Of a stretch of 64,000 nt of DNA, positions 12,050-25,100 are shown piece by piece (within the stretch, counting starts at the first letter, position 1; each line of letters begins with the position of its first letter). The notes under the pieces were generated by a model that saw only the letters and a list, made by a program, of their open reading frames with translations, was not told the origin of the DNA and searched no databases. The stretch lies in the NCBI GenBank assembly GCA_949318235.1, contig OX439127.1:24708315-24772314 (forward strand), in the 5' to 3' direction. Source of the DNA: Ecdyonurus torrentis. Lineage: Eukaryota > Arthropoda > Insecta > Ephemeroptera > Heptageniidae. The translations under genes and the position numbers were made by a program.

Positions 12050-12364
12050 TTAAAGGCGTAGAACACCTTGAACAAAAAAGTTGTGTAATATCCTAACAAA
12101 CCTAAAAATCAACGTTGATTTGGCCGGAGTCATTGATTTCTAATTTATTTTCCATTCACAAAATGCCGCTGCCGGTCACTGACGTCACAGCTCGCCCGGT
12201 TTACTTGTGCGTGGACCAGGTGAGCTGTGACGTCAGTGACCGACAGCGGCATTGTGTGAATGGAAACTAAATTAGAAATCAATGACTCTGGCCAAATCAA
12301 TGTTGATTTTCAGGTTTGTTAGGATATTACGCTACTTCTTTGTTCTAGGTGTTCTACGCCTTTA
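12050..12364. repeat. MITE, family D, copy 1 (carries CRE motifs)
   Basis: A 315-bp near-perfect foldback with arms of about 140 bp. Ends read TTAAAGGCGTAGAACACCT and the complement. Each arm contains a perfect TGACGTCA (12180-12187 and 12228-12235). A decayed relative at 41761-42050 has TGATGTCA instead. It lies just past the WASP poly(A) site. Confidence 0.85.
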
Positions 12365-12467
12365 ACAGTTGTAAAAATAATTACAGTAAAGTAAACTTTA
12401 GTTATATTATTTGATTGCTATTTACTTCAGCATTTTTTTTATTATTATTGTTATTATTACTTTACTT

Positions 12468-12507
<40 letters not shown>

Positions 12508-12520
12508 ATACCTATGATAC

Positions 12521-12700
12521 TACAGTCAACCGGGGTGACTTTGAATGCCCATTTATCTCTACTTTGGGCACTCATTTCAAAATTTTAAAACATGTCATTA
12601 AGTTCAAAAACAAATTTGAACAATAGTTCGATTTTTCAAATTTCTAAAACGAGGCCCCAAGCCAGAGATAATTAGGTGTTCAAAATCACAGTTGACTGTA
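12521..12700. repeat. MITE, family E, copy 1
   Basis: A 180-bp foldback with ends TACAGTCAAC and GTTGACTGTA. The arms contain GGGGTGACTTTGAA and ATTATCTCT-type sequence. TA at both ends and CAGTCAAC termini suggest a Tc1/mariner-type MITE with a TA target. It follows a 34-nt poly-T tract. Confidence 0.8.
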
Positions 12701-14606
12701 TATATAATAATATATTTTTATTTGAAACAAAGCTTACAAACTGTGTGCAAGTCTTAAATACTATAAAATTGTCAGCATTGTGTGACTTGTGAGTGCATAA
12801 AGCGTTATTCTATCTATAGCCATGCAAGAGTTCATTGTTATCATTGCCCAGGTTATTGTTTCTGAAAAAAATGTTTACCTGGAGCCATAGCTTAATTTCA
12901 AGCTCCTAATTTGCATTGAAATGTTTAAAAGATACAAATATTAAGCTCTTGCAATGTTATATTGCTTAATGTATGCTGCAGGTCATAGTTTTTAACTTAT
13001 CATATACTTGTAAAATGATGGTTAGGAAAAAAATTGTCTATGCTAGAGTAGATAATTAAAAGAGTTGATAGAAAAACAAAACAATGGTAGTTTTGGACAA
13101 ATTCCTAAACTATTTTTGTTTTCTTTTTTCTATGAAATCTGTTAATTATCTACTAAAATTAAAATGAAAGGAAAATACATACTAATACTAACTACGTATT
13201 TCCAAACTTTTCTATTTCTATCTAACAAACCATGAAACTGAGCACGGCATATTAATATATATATTTTTTTTTACTGTACGCAAGATTCAGTACAATTTTT
13301 AGTACAGAATTTTGCTAATATGCTACATTAGTAACATATTATTTGGTATACTGTATTTAATTATTTTCAAAGACTGGCTTTTATAACAGATCTCACACCT
13401 GAGGCTTGTCCCTAAATTAAATATGACATATAGCATTCTAGGTGGTGGCACATTTGGATTCATATCACTACATAATATATGGTGTTATTACTGTCGAAAC
13501 AATGTTTCCATTTTTACTTGCAAAATTAAGATGAGTGTTGCCTGCCAGCCAATGTAAATTTAAACTCTTAAAAGGGTTAAAAATATAAAATTAAAACACA
13601 GTTTTTAGAAACTTTATTTTTCTTTCCAACTTTCTTTTTTTCAGTACTGTCTGAGATGATTCTGTGTTAGTTTACTATTTAGCTAGTCATCTTTTCAATT
13701 ATATTAATATAAAATGATTAAGAAACTGTGACCAATGCATGGTTCTTTTCTTGTGATTTTTTCCCCAGTGATTGTAAGTAATGTAATTTTTTACCCTCAT
13801 ATATTCTTTTCTGCACGCTTTTTGTAATTATTATCATACTCCAAATGACAGCATGAATGCATGAGAAAAGTGATAATGTGTTGGGAATATATGGTACAGT
13901 TGCACCCACACATTTTAATGTGGTTTGCCTATTCAATCAATAATTTTGTTTGAATGTTTTTGTATGTTAACATTTTTTTACCTTTTTTTTTGTTTTTTTA
14001 CCTTTTTTTTTATTATTTAATAGTGTTTGAGTGTTTTGTTACTATGTATAATGTTTTTCTTCTTCTTAACTACGGGTAAAAGTAGATAAGCTATCTATTA
14101 CAGTAGTTTCTTTTCTATTTGTCTTTCAGTGATAATATGATTAAACTGTATTAGTACAACTCAATTGTAGTAACTCATTTATGCAAAAATTTTTTATTGA
14201 AATGTGAGTCTTGTTTCTATGTTATATTTAAAATCAATAGTTTCAGCATTATTATATTGCCCTTTTCTACTATCTTTAAAGAAAAAAATGCCTAAAAATG
14301 TAATAAAATTATAAAATAAGTATCTGCAGAGGGCATATAACATATTCATTAATAAAAATTTAATTAGTTTAATATTGTGATATAATAATTTAAATAGAAT
14401 TAAGGTGATTGTGGTTTGCGCATTGGCAAGCATTTGAAAATAACAATTTTGCCTATTGGTGGGTACATGTGGCTTTTTCAGAAGTCAAATGCACAAGATG
14501 TTTTATCAGTTTATACATACATTGATGCCCATGCATATGCCTATGTGTGATGACTTGTGAGAAGGCTGTACTCAGAGGGATATTTATAGGCTTGAAAGGT
14601 ATTTTC

Positions 14607-14649
<43 letters not shown>

Positions 14650-15486
14650 CTTTTTTGGTTGTATTGGCCTTCACCAAGATTGAGAAATTTTGGGATGGTT
14701 CACTAATCCACTTAATCACCCTCATTTATAATATCATATACAGTTGAGTTTATCCTGTTTTGTGTTGCAACTCTTCAATTGTTTTCTCATTATAATTCTT
14801 TTTAACATTTAATGTGGATTTTTGTACTAAAAATATGACATTGCATTCTTTGAAATGGTTCTATGTTATAATCATATCCAACTTTTCAGAGGGCAAATAA
14901 CATTCATTCAAATACAATCGTTGCTGTTTAAAAATGGAGTGAGTATGCTGATTCAATGAAGTCATTACTTATAAAATAACAGAATTTTATGTACTCCTAG
15001 TTGAGGTTGAGACCATCCAGCATAAAACTAGATTTAACTTTGTTAGAATTGTTTCTATGAATCTTTTAGGAGTTGACTAAATGTTAAATGCTAAGTCAAT
15101 ATAGTCTTGTTTTGTGCATGATGATGGTCTTATAAATAACATTTTACTCTCCATTTTTGCACTAATTTAACACCAACGTGTGTGTTTGTGTTTATGTATG
15201 CTATTGTAAATAAATCAATATTACAGTCGGTTCAAAGATTTTATAAAGGGTTTTCCATCAGAAAAAAAAAATGTTGTTTCATTAAAATGTGATAAATATA
15301 TTAGAATAATTAATTATAATACTTATAGCTGTATGCAAAATGACATAGGATGTGTAAAATAATTATAAAATTTTCTTTGCTGAGACATATATAGTCAATA
15401 ATTAAGGGAAGAAATTGACTTTACTAAAGATGATAGAATAACACATAGATCGGTTTGAAAAATTAAGGAATAAGAAATTATGCTGC
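12701..15486. other. AT-rich spacer, no gene seen
   Basis: No exon-like sequence or RNA gene is visible. A (TA)n run lies at 14607-14648. Short open frames here are low-complexity or AT-biased. Confidence 0.5.
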
Positions 15487-15615
15487 TAATTGACAGTGAC
15501 GCCTTGCATATGAGAGGGAAAATATTCTAGCACAGTCCGAAATTAAACTCTTTTCATGTTTAATTTCAGACTGGGCTAGAATATTTTCTCTCATGCAAGG
15601 CGTCGCTGTCAATTA
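15487..15615. repeat. Short perfect-arm MITE
   Basis: A 129-bp element with about 53-bp arms, starting TAATTGACAG[T/C]GACGCC and ending in the complement, with very few mismatches. No second copy is in the window. Confidence 0.75.
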
Positions 15616-16367
15616 ACATCTCAATTTCCCATTTGCAATTTTTTTAAATTTCTATCTTCTATAAAATTTGTTATTCTGTTATCATATTTATAGTTGAGTA
15701 TAATAATTCTATTTCAAATGTATGTTAAAAATATGAAATTATCATAGTATGCAAACTCAGTAAAATTAAGTATAACTATATTATGCAAATAAATGTTGAT
15801 CATAAACTGTGCCTCTTGATATCATATGTCCTAATCAAGATCAGCAAAAAAATTAATTTAATATGTAATGTTTACATACATTTGCAAAGTGTGTACTTGC
15901 TGTATATACTTTGAGCCTTACACCTTACTGAATAACAATTTGGCACTATACAATATAATATTAAATAACATGTTGGGGTTCTACTGCTGATAGCTATTTA
16001 ATAACACAATTTTTACCAAAACTTGCTTGGAAAAATAATCATGTTTAGAATTTTATTACTCATGTCTCATGTGTATACAAATGCATAATTTACATTTTAC
16101 ATAAATGATTATAATGATTAAATGATTATAAACATACATTAATAATTTTAATAATGAAAATTGTAAAATATTACTTCAATGTTCTGTGAAATTTTACACA
16201 AAAAATATGAATTGTTCTTTAACACATAAATTACTATAATTAATAAAAATATTTATATTTTATCTGAAATTGAAACGTATATACATTTTCTATAACCCTC
16301 TCACTAATTTGTGTGTGTGTGTGTGTGTGCGTATTAATAATCAAATGTATTTTATTTAACTCTTTAA

Positions 16368-16456
16368 TTAACTCATTGACAATGCAGCACGTCATATTAC
16401 GTGCAATGTGCTGAACGTTATGGGATAAAAGAAAAACTCCATCGTGAACAGGTTAA
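16368..16456. repeat. Possible piggyBac-like MITE
   Basis: An 89-bp stretch bounded by TTAA at both ends. The termini TTAACTCATTGAC and, on the other strand, TTAACCTGTTCAC agree at about two thirds of positions. A TTAA target and inverted ends fit piggyBac, but the short length makes this tentative. Confidence 0.35.
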
Positions 16457-17033
16457 ATCATTTTTCTGTTTATTCATTTTTTTATGAAGTTCCAGTTATA
16501 GTTGGTTGATGACACGGAATATTTTTCTTTCTGTGGTATATTATTTAGTATACTTCTAGAGCTGCATCGTATGAAACACATCCCATACATAATCTTCCCA
16601 CACACATCTGGTTGACACCTGTAACTATAAAAAAAAGTTATTAGCTTACGCTGTAGTTCAGATGTCAACCGAGATGGCGATAGTAAATAATAGTGTTCCC
16701 GTTCCCGTGGACTGCAAAAAGTGCCTAGAGCTGGAGGCATAGAGTTATTATAGAACCTAACCTCTTTGGTTGGAGGACATGTAAATTAAAAAACGTAGCT
16801 ATATTTCTCTATTTCAAACAGAAGCGCGCCAAAAGAAATCATCATCATTAACCAGCTGACTTTTGTCATTGTCAATTTAGAACGTAATGATGGTGGTGCG
16901 TGTATTTATGTTTTGTAAATAGGTATTTTTGTAATTATTCCATATGATTTGATGCATCTTAGTTCATTAGTATAAATCTACGTTACTTAAATAGTGTATG
17001 CCGTAAAAGAACTGAGAACTTTTTCTCGTAACA

Positions 17034-19106
17034 ATGGGAAATCAACTTGTTGGAATTGCACCTTCGCAAATTTTTCCTGTCGAGCATTATCTTACTGAGT
17101 TATCGGAGCTGCAATTTGATGTTAAGTAAGTACAAATTCTAGTGTTATTGTTTTATGGATTATAAGTTAATTGAATTTGAATTTTTCAGTCTTGGAAGCA
17201 CAAGATTTCTGAAGGTTGCGAGGGCTAAATCCCAAGAAGGATTGATCGTTGTCAAAGTTTTTGCCATTCATGACCCAACATTACCTTTATCTACATACAG
17301 AGAAAGACTGGAGGAAATAAGGAATAAACTAGCTTCAGCTGTGAACTGCTTGCCATTCCAAAAAACTATGGTATGTATACACATATTTAATATTTGCAAA
17401 TTAAGTGTATGACGCAATCGGAAAGTTGCAGGGCAAAATATGCTTGAAATGCACGTACACATTTGTGTTTTCATCATATATAATTGACTGATAATAGAGC
17501 AACTGTTTTGAGGCCGACTATAAGCGATTTCGTTTACATCGCTTCTGTTTTGACCTACTGCTCATGCGTAGTGAGTACTGTGTAGTACGTTGTAACACCC
17601 CCGGGATAAATTACTTCCATTTATCTACTCTTTTGTCTAGGGGACTAATCATTGAACAATATCTCAGTTGTTGGGCGACGTTACATAAAATACTGCTAAA
17701 CCTGCCTTTATTAGTAGGCTGATTTAATATTAAACTATACTTTCTGAAATTTAACCCTTAATTCTGCTTTACTTAAATTAGAGATAGGAAATATATCATT
17801 TAAACCATTAAAACACAAACAATATTATATTTTACAGTATATTTTACAGTATATTTTACATGTATTATATTTTCCAAATACAGTCAACTGGGGTGACTTT
17901 GAACACCCAATTATCTCTGTCTTGGGGCCTCATTTTTGAAATTTGAAGAAGCTTACTATGGTTCAAATTTGCTTTTGATCTCAATGACTTGTTTCAAAAT
18001 TTCAAAATGAATGCCAAAAGTAGAGATAAATGGGTGTTCAAAGTCACCCCGGTTGACTGTAATTACAATGCACAAGATAAAAACAGGATGTAATTCTATC
18101 AAACAATTCCAGAGGCAATGTATATTACAATATCGTAACTTAATTTATATTATACCAAAGCAATAAACTGTATTTTAGATATACTGTATTCATAATTATA
18201 TATGAATAATTACTTGAACGTGAAGATACCTTACTCAGGTTTATTCTCACCAAATCTCGTCTCTCGGTTATCACTCACACATGGGCAGCCATAGGACAGC
18301 CCGGGCAGCGCATTTGGCAGCCTACACCCTTTCAAAGTTCCAGAAACGAGAGAGACTCTCTTCACGCTTATCCAGAGCAATTTCTGCTTGCTGAACAGAG
18401 TGGGGTTGCCAAATAAAATAGACTCATTTAGGATGACCAATACTGAAATTTGCTTGAATTATTTTTGAGACTTTACTGAACGTCGACCAATACTCACGTT
18501 TACTTTAATTATTTTACTGACCAAATAGTTCAAATTACAACTAGAACTCCTACATTTACAAACTGAATGCTACTTAATATGACTTTGATTTAATACATAC
18601 CTTAAAATGACATATATTTTCTGCTAATTAAACAAGTTAAATAAATTTACCTTTTGTTTACAATACTGTACCAAACATGTGGTCGATGGCAGCGCCTATC
18701 GATGCTTTGCTATTGGTTGATTTGACTAACTTCACTTTTGCGTGCTAAGGTTTAAACACTTACTGTATTGAATTATTACTACAATAATAATGCAACTCAA
18801 AATTATTTGTTTTAATTTTGGGGCACTGCAACGTCAAGACGGAAGCAGATGTGAGCAAAATCGCTTATAGTCGGCCTAAAAACAGTTGATTCTTTATTAG
18901 TCAATAATGGGTATTATTATTATTTTTTTTTATTTATTTATTTTTTTTTTTTTTTTTTTTTTTTTGAAGACCTTAGTAAACATTTGTGTATTCTTCGCTC
19001 CAGGGAATCTCAAATTTTAATTTTCTAATTTTTGAGCACTAAACAGAGGCATTGCCTCGATTCAGATAATTATAAACATGCCAAAATTCATTTGATTTAT
19101 TTATGA

Positions 19107-19152
<46 letters not shown>

Positions 19153-22100
19153 AATTTAGCACCCAAGTTCTTGCACACAACTCACATGGAAAGAATCTCA
19201 TTGACCTCATGAGTAATGGGTAATACAGTATAATTATGTAACTGAATAATTTTGTTTACAGTTAACTGATAAGGCTGGTCTCATCATGAGAGAATACGTC
19301 AAATACAGTCTGTATGATCGTATAAGTACTCGCCCATTTCTCAGTATGACTGAGAAAAAGTGGATAGCATTTCAAGTACTGTATGCTCTTCACCAGTGTC
19401 ACAAACTCGGGGTAAGTAAAAATTAAAATTTACTGTTCATATACTACAGTCAACTGGGGTGACTTTAAACATTGGCTTGGGGCCTTGCATTTCAGAACTT
19501 TAAAGAATGTTACACTATGGTTCAAATTTTGTTTTTAATCGTGAAATGAGTGCCTAAATCAGAGATGATTGGATATTCCAAGTCACCCTTGTTGACTTAT
19601 TTCAGAACTCTCAAGTATGTTACTATAGTTCAAATTTTGTTTTACATCTTAAAAATAACATCTTATGTATTTTTAAATGAGTACAGGAAGTAGAGATAAT
19701 TGGGTGTTCAAAGAAACCCCAATTGATTATATAAATGCGTTTGATGCAAAAGCAGACATTTGACATTTGCTGCATGGTTCATTTCTCTCCCGCTTAGTAA
19801 GAGAAAACAACACTTGTAAAAAGAAGGAGGAGGAGGAAACAAAGTGGGTGTACTGTATTTGTGAAAAGCTAGCCGTGGCATTTATGTTTACCTTGTTTGT
19901 TTTTCTGGCAGGTTTGCCATGGTGATATCAAACTAGAAAACATAATGATAACCAGCTGGAACTGGGTGCTACTGACAGACTTTGCTTCTTATAAACCAAC
20001 TTACTTGCCTGAAGATAATCCAGCAGACTTTTCTTATTTCTTTGATACTTCTCGTAGACGTACCTGCTACATTGCACCTGAGAGGTATAATAAATATTTA
20101 GATAAGTAATGTGAGGCAGTAGTAATTTGTTGAAGATACAGATGAGAGTAAAATTAAAATCTCTGTGTAATACAGGTTTTATAGAAGGTGTTTATAGAAC
20201 TAAGATTTAAAGTTTACCATCTGTATGGGTTAAATATTATAACGTGATATTTTTGCTGTTGCAGATTTATCAAGACTTTAAGCTTTGACATTTCCAGTCA
20301 ACTGCTTCCATCAGAAGATGTCATGAAGAAGGGAGACCTTGTTCCATCAATGGATATTTTTGCTGCAGGGTATGTATACCTATTATTTTTAATAATACAG
20401 TGCATGTAGATCATAAATTTTACATAAACTACAATTTCATTGAAACATAATATTCTTAATGACAAAAATAAAGTTTCATAAAAATTAACAAAAAAGGAAC
20501 CCAACATGAATGTTACGTTAATGAATTGAGTTTTTATAATCACTGAAAATTGTTGTCTTGAGTACAGTATATAATGTACTAAAGAATATTGCTTTCACAA
20601 TGGTGTTCCAGTAGAACATTTTTTAAATGAATTTCTTCTTTCAGGTGTGCTCTCACTGAATTATTCAATGAAGGCCATCCACCATTCGACTTCTCACAAT
20701 TATTGGCTTATAGGAGTGGTGATTACAGCACTGACAATTTGCTAGAGAAAATGGAAGATGAAGGCATTAGAGTATGTTAATTATAAATTAAATTGCTTCA
20801 GCTCTGTGCGTTACTTTTTGATAAAATTTTAAAACAGAATTATCTTGTTCTTAGGACCTGCTACACAATATGATGGAGAGAGACCCAACTGTACGCCTCT
20901 CAGCAGAAGTTATCTTAGCTCAACAAAGAGACAAAGTCTTTCCAGAGTATTTTTACAGCTTCTTACAATCATACATGCTTATCTTTTCTGCTGCTCCAAT
21001 CCTCTCACCAGATGAAAAAATTTCAAGGTTTGTTTTTCTTTATAAAATAGTAACAATGTACACACCATTGTGATAATATATTTTACTAATCAAATTTGAT
21101 GCAGGATGAAGCAGGACAACATTGTTTAGTAGGTTTTATAGGTTATCTTACATATCACATACAGTATTCATATTTTATTTTTTCCCAAGTAGGTGAAATG
21201 CACCATGCTCTCGTCCAGCATGCTAGGCCAAATATCATCTCTTGCATTGCATTTATGCACTGCTCAAAATTCTAGCATTTTTTTATCTCTGTTTTATATT
21301 CTTGCCAGCGCTTATGCTTAAGTATTTTTTAGCAGATTTCAGCAATACAGAGGTTGAGAGAACATTTTAAAAACAAAAATGGTTTTCATAATTTTTGAGT
21401 AGTACATGCATGTAATGCAACAGATGAAGGCTGGCCTGGCATGCTGGTTGTTCTAGACAGGAGCACGCATGACCACCTACCTAGCAATGGATAAAATTTT
21501 TGTATCTGATATGTAAAGTAACCTATGAACTGCACTCAATGTTGCAATTTTGTTCTGCTTCACCCTTGATCAAATTTGAATGATAAAATATGTTATCTCA
21601 AACGTGTGTACAGCATTTATGTGATTTAGATAACCCCCCTCCTTCTTTCTTTCTAAAGAGTCCTATTGCATATTGTCATATATAGTACTTTATTGTGTTT
21701 AAATTTTGTTAATTGCATTTTTCCCCCCAGACTGCGAAAAGATATCAAGAACATCATCAAAATCTTGCAAACAGAAGAGAAGGGAGGTAGTCAGGGTGAT
21801 CACTCCGAGACTGGTGATATGGTAGCTGAAGGATTGGTCATAATTACATCTCTTGTTACCTCTTGCATTAGGTTTGTATAAATACTAAAACTAAGCTGTT
21901 TAAAAATATCCTATTATTGTGTATTTATTTATAAATAATGAAAGTGTCAAGCATTAAAAAATATTTCAAAAATAATAATAATTAAAAGTTTGAAATTAGT
22001 TTTAAAAACTACTGGTTTATATCCTTTTCTAGGGGACTCCATCATTGTTCATCTAAACTGTACTGCTTAGAAATCTTATTGGAACTTTCTGCCCATACTA

Positions 22101-25100
22101 GTTCAGAGACAGTTTTGGACCGGATACTTCCGTACATAGTAAGTATTTCACTGAATGAACAACACATAGAGTTGTGTTTCATATCTTGTTGCTTGTGATT
22201 TTAGTTCCACCTGGTCCATGATGAAGAACCAAGAGTTCGAGTAATGGCGATTCATACCTTGAATAATTGCCTTGCTGAAGTGCAGACTGTTCCATGTAGC
22301 GATGCAAATATCTTCCCTGAGTACGTGCTTCCTTTCTTAGCAACTGTAAGTACATATTAATCTATTACATACACGAAAGTTTACAGGTGTTCAGGAAAAT
22401 TAATACAAATATAGGTACACAATTAACTGATAAATTATTTTATTAACATTTCAATAAGAAGAATACATTGTTTTATTCTATTTTTCTTGCTCATCTAAGA
22501 GAATGTATTAAAAGAAAATAACTTTGTGTTATTTTATAATAAAGTATTTCTAATTGCATTTGTTATAATTTCTTAAATTATCCCAGGTATGTCAAGATGA
22601 TGCTGTACTGGTGAGAGCAGCATATGCTGAGAACATAGCTCAACTGGCTGAAACTGCTCTCAGGTACTTGACCAAACTGTCACTTCTTTTGCACAAACTT
22701 TTATTATAGGCTATATAATTATTTGTATTACTATAGTTTTCAATCTGTGATTTTTTAGATTTCTAGAACAAAGTCAGCAAGATGGATGTTTAACAGGCTC
22801 AGAAGGACACAGTAGACCAAGTTATGAAACTGAACTCAATACCTTGACTGAAATGATTCAACAGACTGTAGATATGTTATTGAAAGATCCAGAAAATCTA
22901 GTGAGACAAACTTTACTAGAAAATGGTATTACAAGACTGTGCGTTTTCTTTGGGAAACAAAGAGGTTAGTTGAATATTTTAGTGTTGACTATACAAAAAA
23001 GTGTGATACCAAGTAAAAAAATATAAATTTTAAAAATTGGAGAATATGAGATAGTGAGCATTAAGGAACATCTTGAGATAATTATTTATAACGTGGGCTA
23101 AAATAAATGCATATTATCTACTATTCCCCAATTTTTCAAATCTGTGTTTCTACTATCAAATCTTTTTGGCATGTCAAATATCTCAAAGTCGTTTTTCTAC
23201 TAAATTATTTTAGTGTTGTATATTTTATGTACATGCTAACTTTCTATTTATTCATACTTCCAGCTCATGACATTCTACTGTCTCACATGATTACATTCTT
23301 GAATGATAAAGAAGACAAACATTTACGAGGGACCTTCTTTGAAAGTATTATTGGAGTTGCAGCTTACGTGGGATGGCATGGCACTACTGCTTTACTTCCT
23401 CTCTTACAGCAGGTTAGAAAAGTTGATAAATATTGACAACAAAATATTATCACATTTTTCTACTTTATTTTAATGCAAATATATGTTTTGTTTAGGGCTT
23501 ATCAGATCCTGAAGAATTTGTAATGATCAAAGCAATCAATGCCGTTACGTCTCTAACAGAACTAGGTCTCATTACCAAATTAACTCTTTATGACTTGCTC
23601 AAAGATATGGCTTGCTTCCTAGTTCATCCTAATCTCTGGGTCAGACAGGTAAGCTCAGCTAAAAGAAACACATTTTACATATTTTTATCATACACATACA
23701 GTTCATAATATTTACAGTTATGCTCTTGTTGTTGTTATTATTATTTACTCTGCTTCAGAGAGTAAAACATGATGCATTTTGAGTGAAGCATTTTTTAATT
23801 TGTTAGCAAAGAAGGTAAAAGAAAGTTTAAAAAAAGGACTGCCAGTCAAGTTTGTGATAAAGAAATGGTATTCAAATTTGTTTATTTTTCAGTACACTTT
23901 TGTATAATTTACGAGCGTATAATTTATCAATACATGACCTTACTTATTTGTTAGTATTTTTTGTGATATAATTCAATATAGCGTGTTTCAATATAATGTG
24001 CTTTAATTGCTTAACTATTATGATTCTTTTAAAAGCTTGCTTTCTCAACACTTGCCAAAACAAGGTCATTCCCACCAAAAGCTGTATCCAGGGTGCTAAA
24101 CCAATCAGATAGTGTGTTATAAACCTATTAGCCAACCACAGTTGACTTTACGTACTTAATTACACTGTATCCGCTCAAATCAGTTTTGAGAGAAATGTAT
24201 GTGAGCAATTTGAGCGGCTGCACTACATATCCTAAACTAATTAATGCTCTATGTGTTAATGTAATCAAGTTAGAATATTTTCTCTACCTCGCGTCCCTGT
24301 AAGTGTAAGCTCATACTATCTCCCATTCCCCAATTTTTCCTAATCTATCTATGTGTTTCTATCAAATCTTTTATATATTATCGAATAAAATAATACACTT
24401 TTTTTTAATGTGAAATAATAATTATAAAAGTGTTTTAAACTTTTGTAAATATGTGCCTAAGTAACTCACTCTAGGCTTTTATTTTCATAAAAGTGTGAAT
24501 ATAATGTGATTTTTAGGCTGTTGCTGGCTACATCAGTTCCCTGTCTCGCACTTTGGATCCTGTTGATGTCCAGTGCAAAGTTCTTTCTGTGATCCAGCCT
24601 TACTTGGAGGCACCTCTTATCCAGGTGGAAAAAGAGGTACACAAAATTCACATTGGTTCATCAGCTACCAATTTTATTTTCAACATTTCTTTGTTTCTGA
24701 AGGAAACAAAACACATTACTTTCCCCACATATTGTATATTATTGATAGAAAAAAGTAGGTAGAGAATTGAAAACTGAATTGAAACTTGAATTGAGAACTA
24801 ATTAATTTCACAATTCAAAGTGCCCTTATCTCTGCTTACTTTTTTCTGTTAAAAATATATTTTTTAATCATATTTTATTTCAACTGTTTATGTTCTACGG
24901 TTTTGATATTTTCATGTTGTAAATTTCACATAGTACTCAGAATTTAGTGGTATTTCATGTTAATGGTATATAAAAACTGTGCACCATATGATCTACCACA
25001 AAATTCCAAGATGTAAGTACATATCGATGTTATACTTATTATACTTACAATGATAATGGGTGTTCAGGTGCTGCTGCTTAGTACGCTAAGAGCTCCTATA

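Noticed and set aside
16474..16740. 88-codon minus-strand frame upstream of VPS15
   Set aside because: It overlaps a short inverted repeat and shows no family features.
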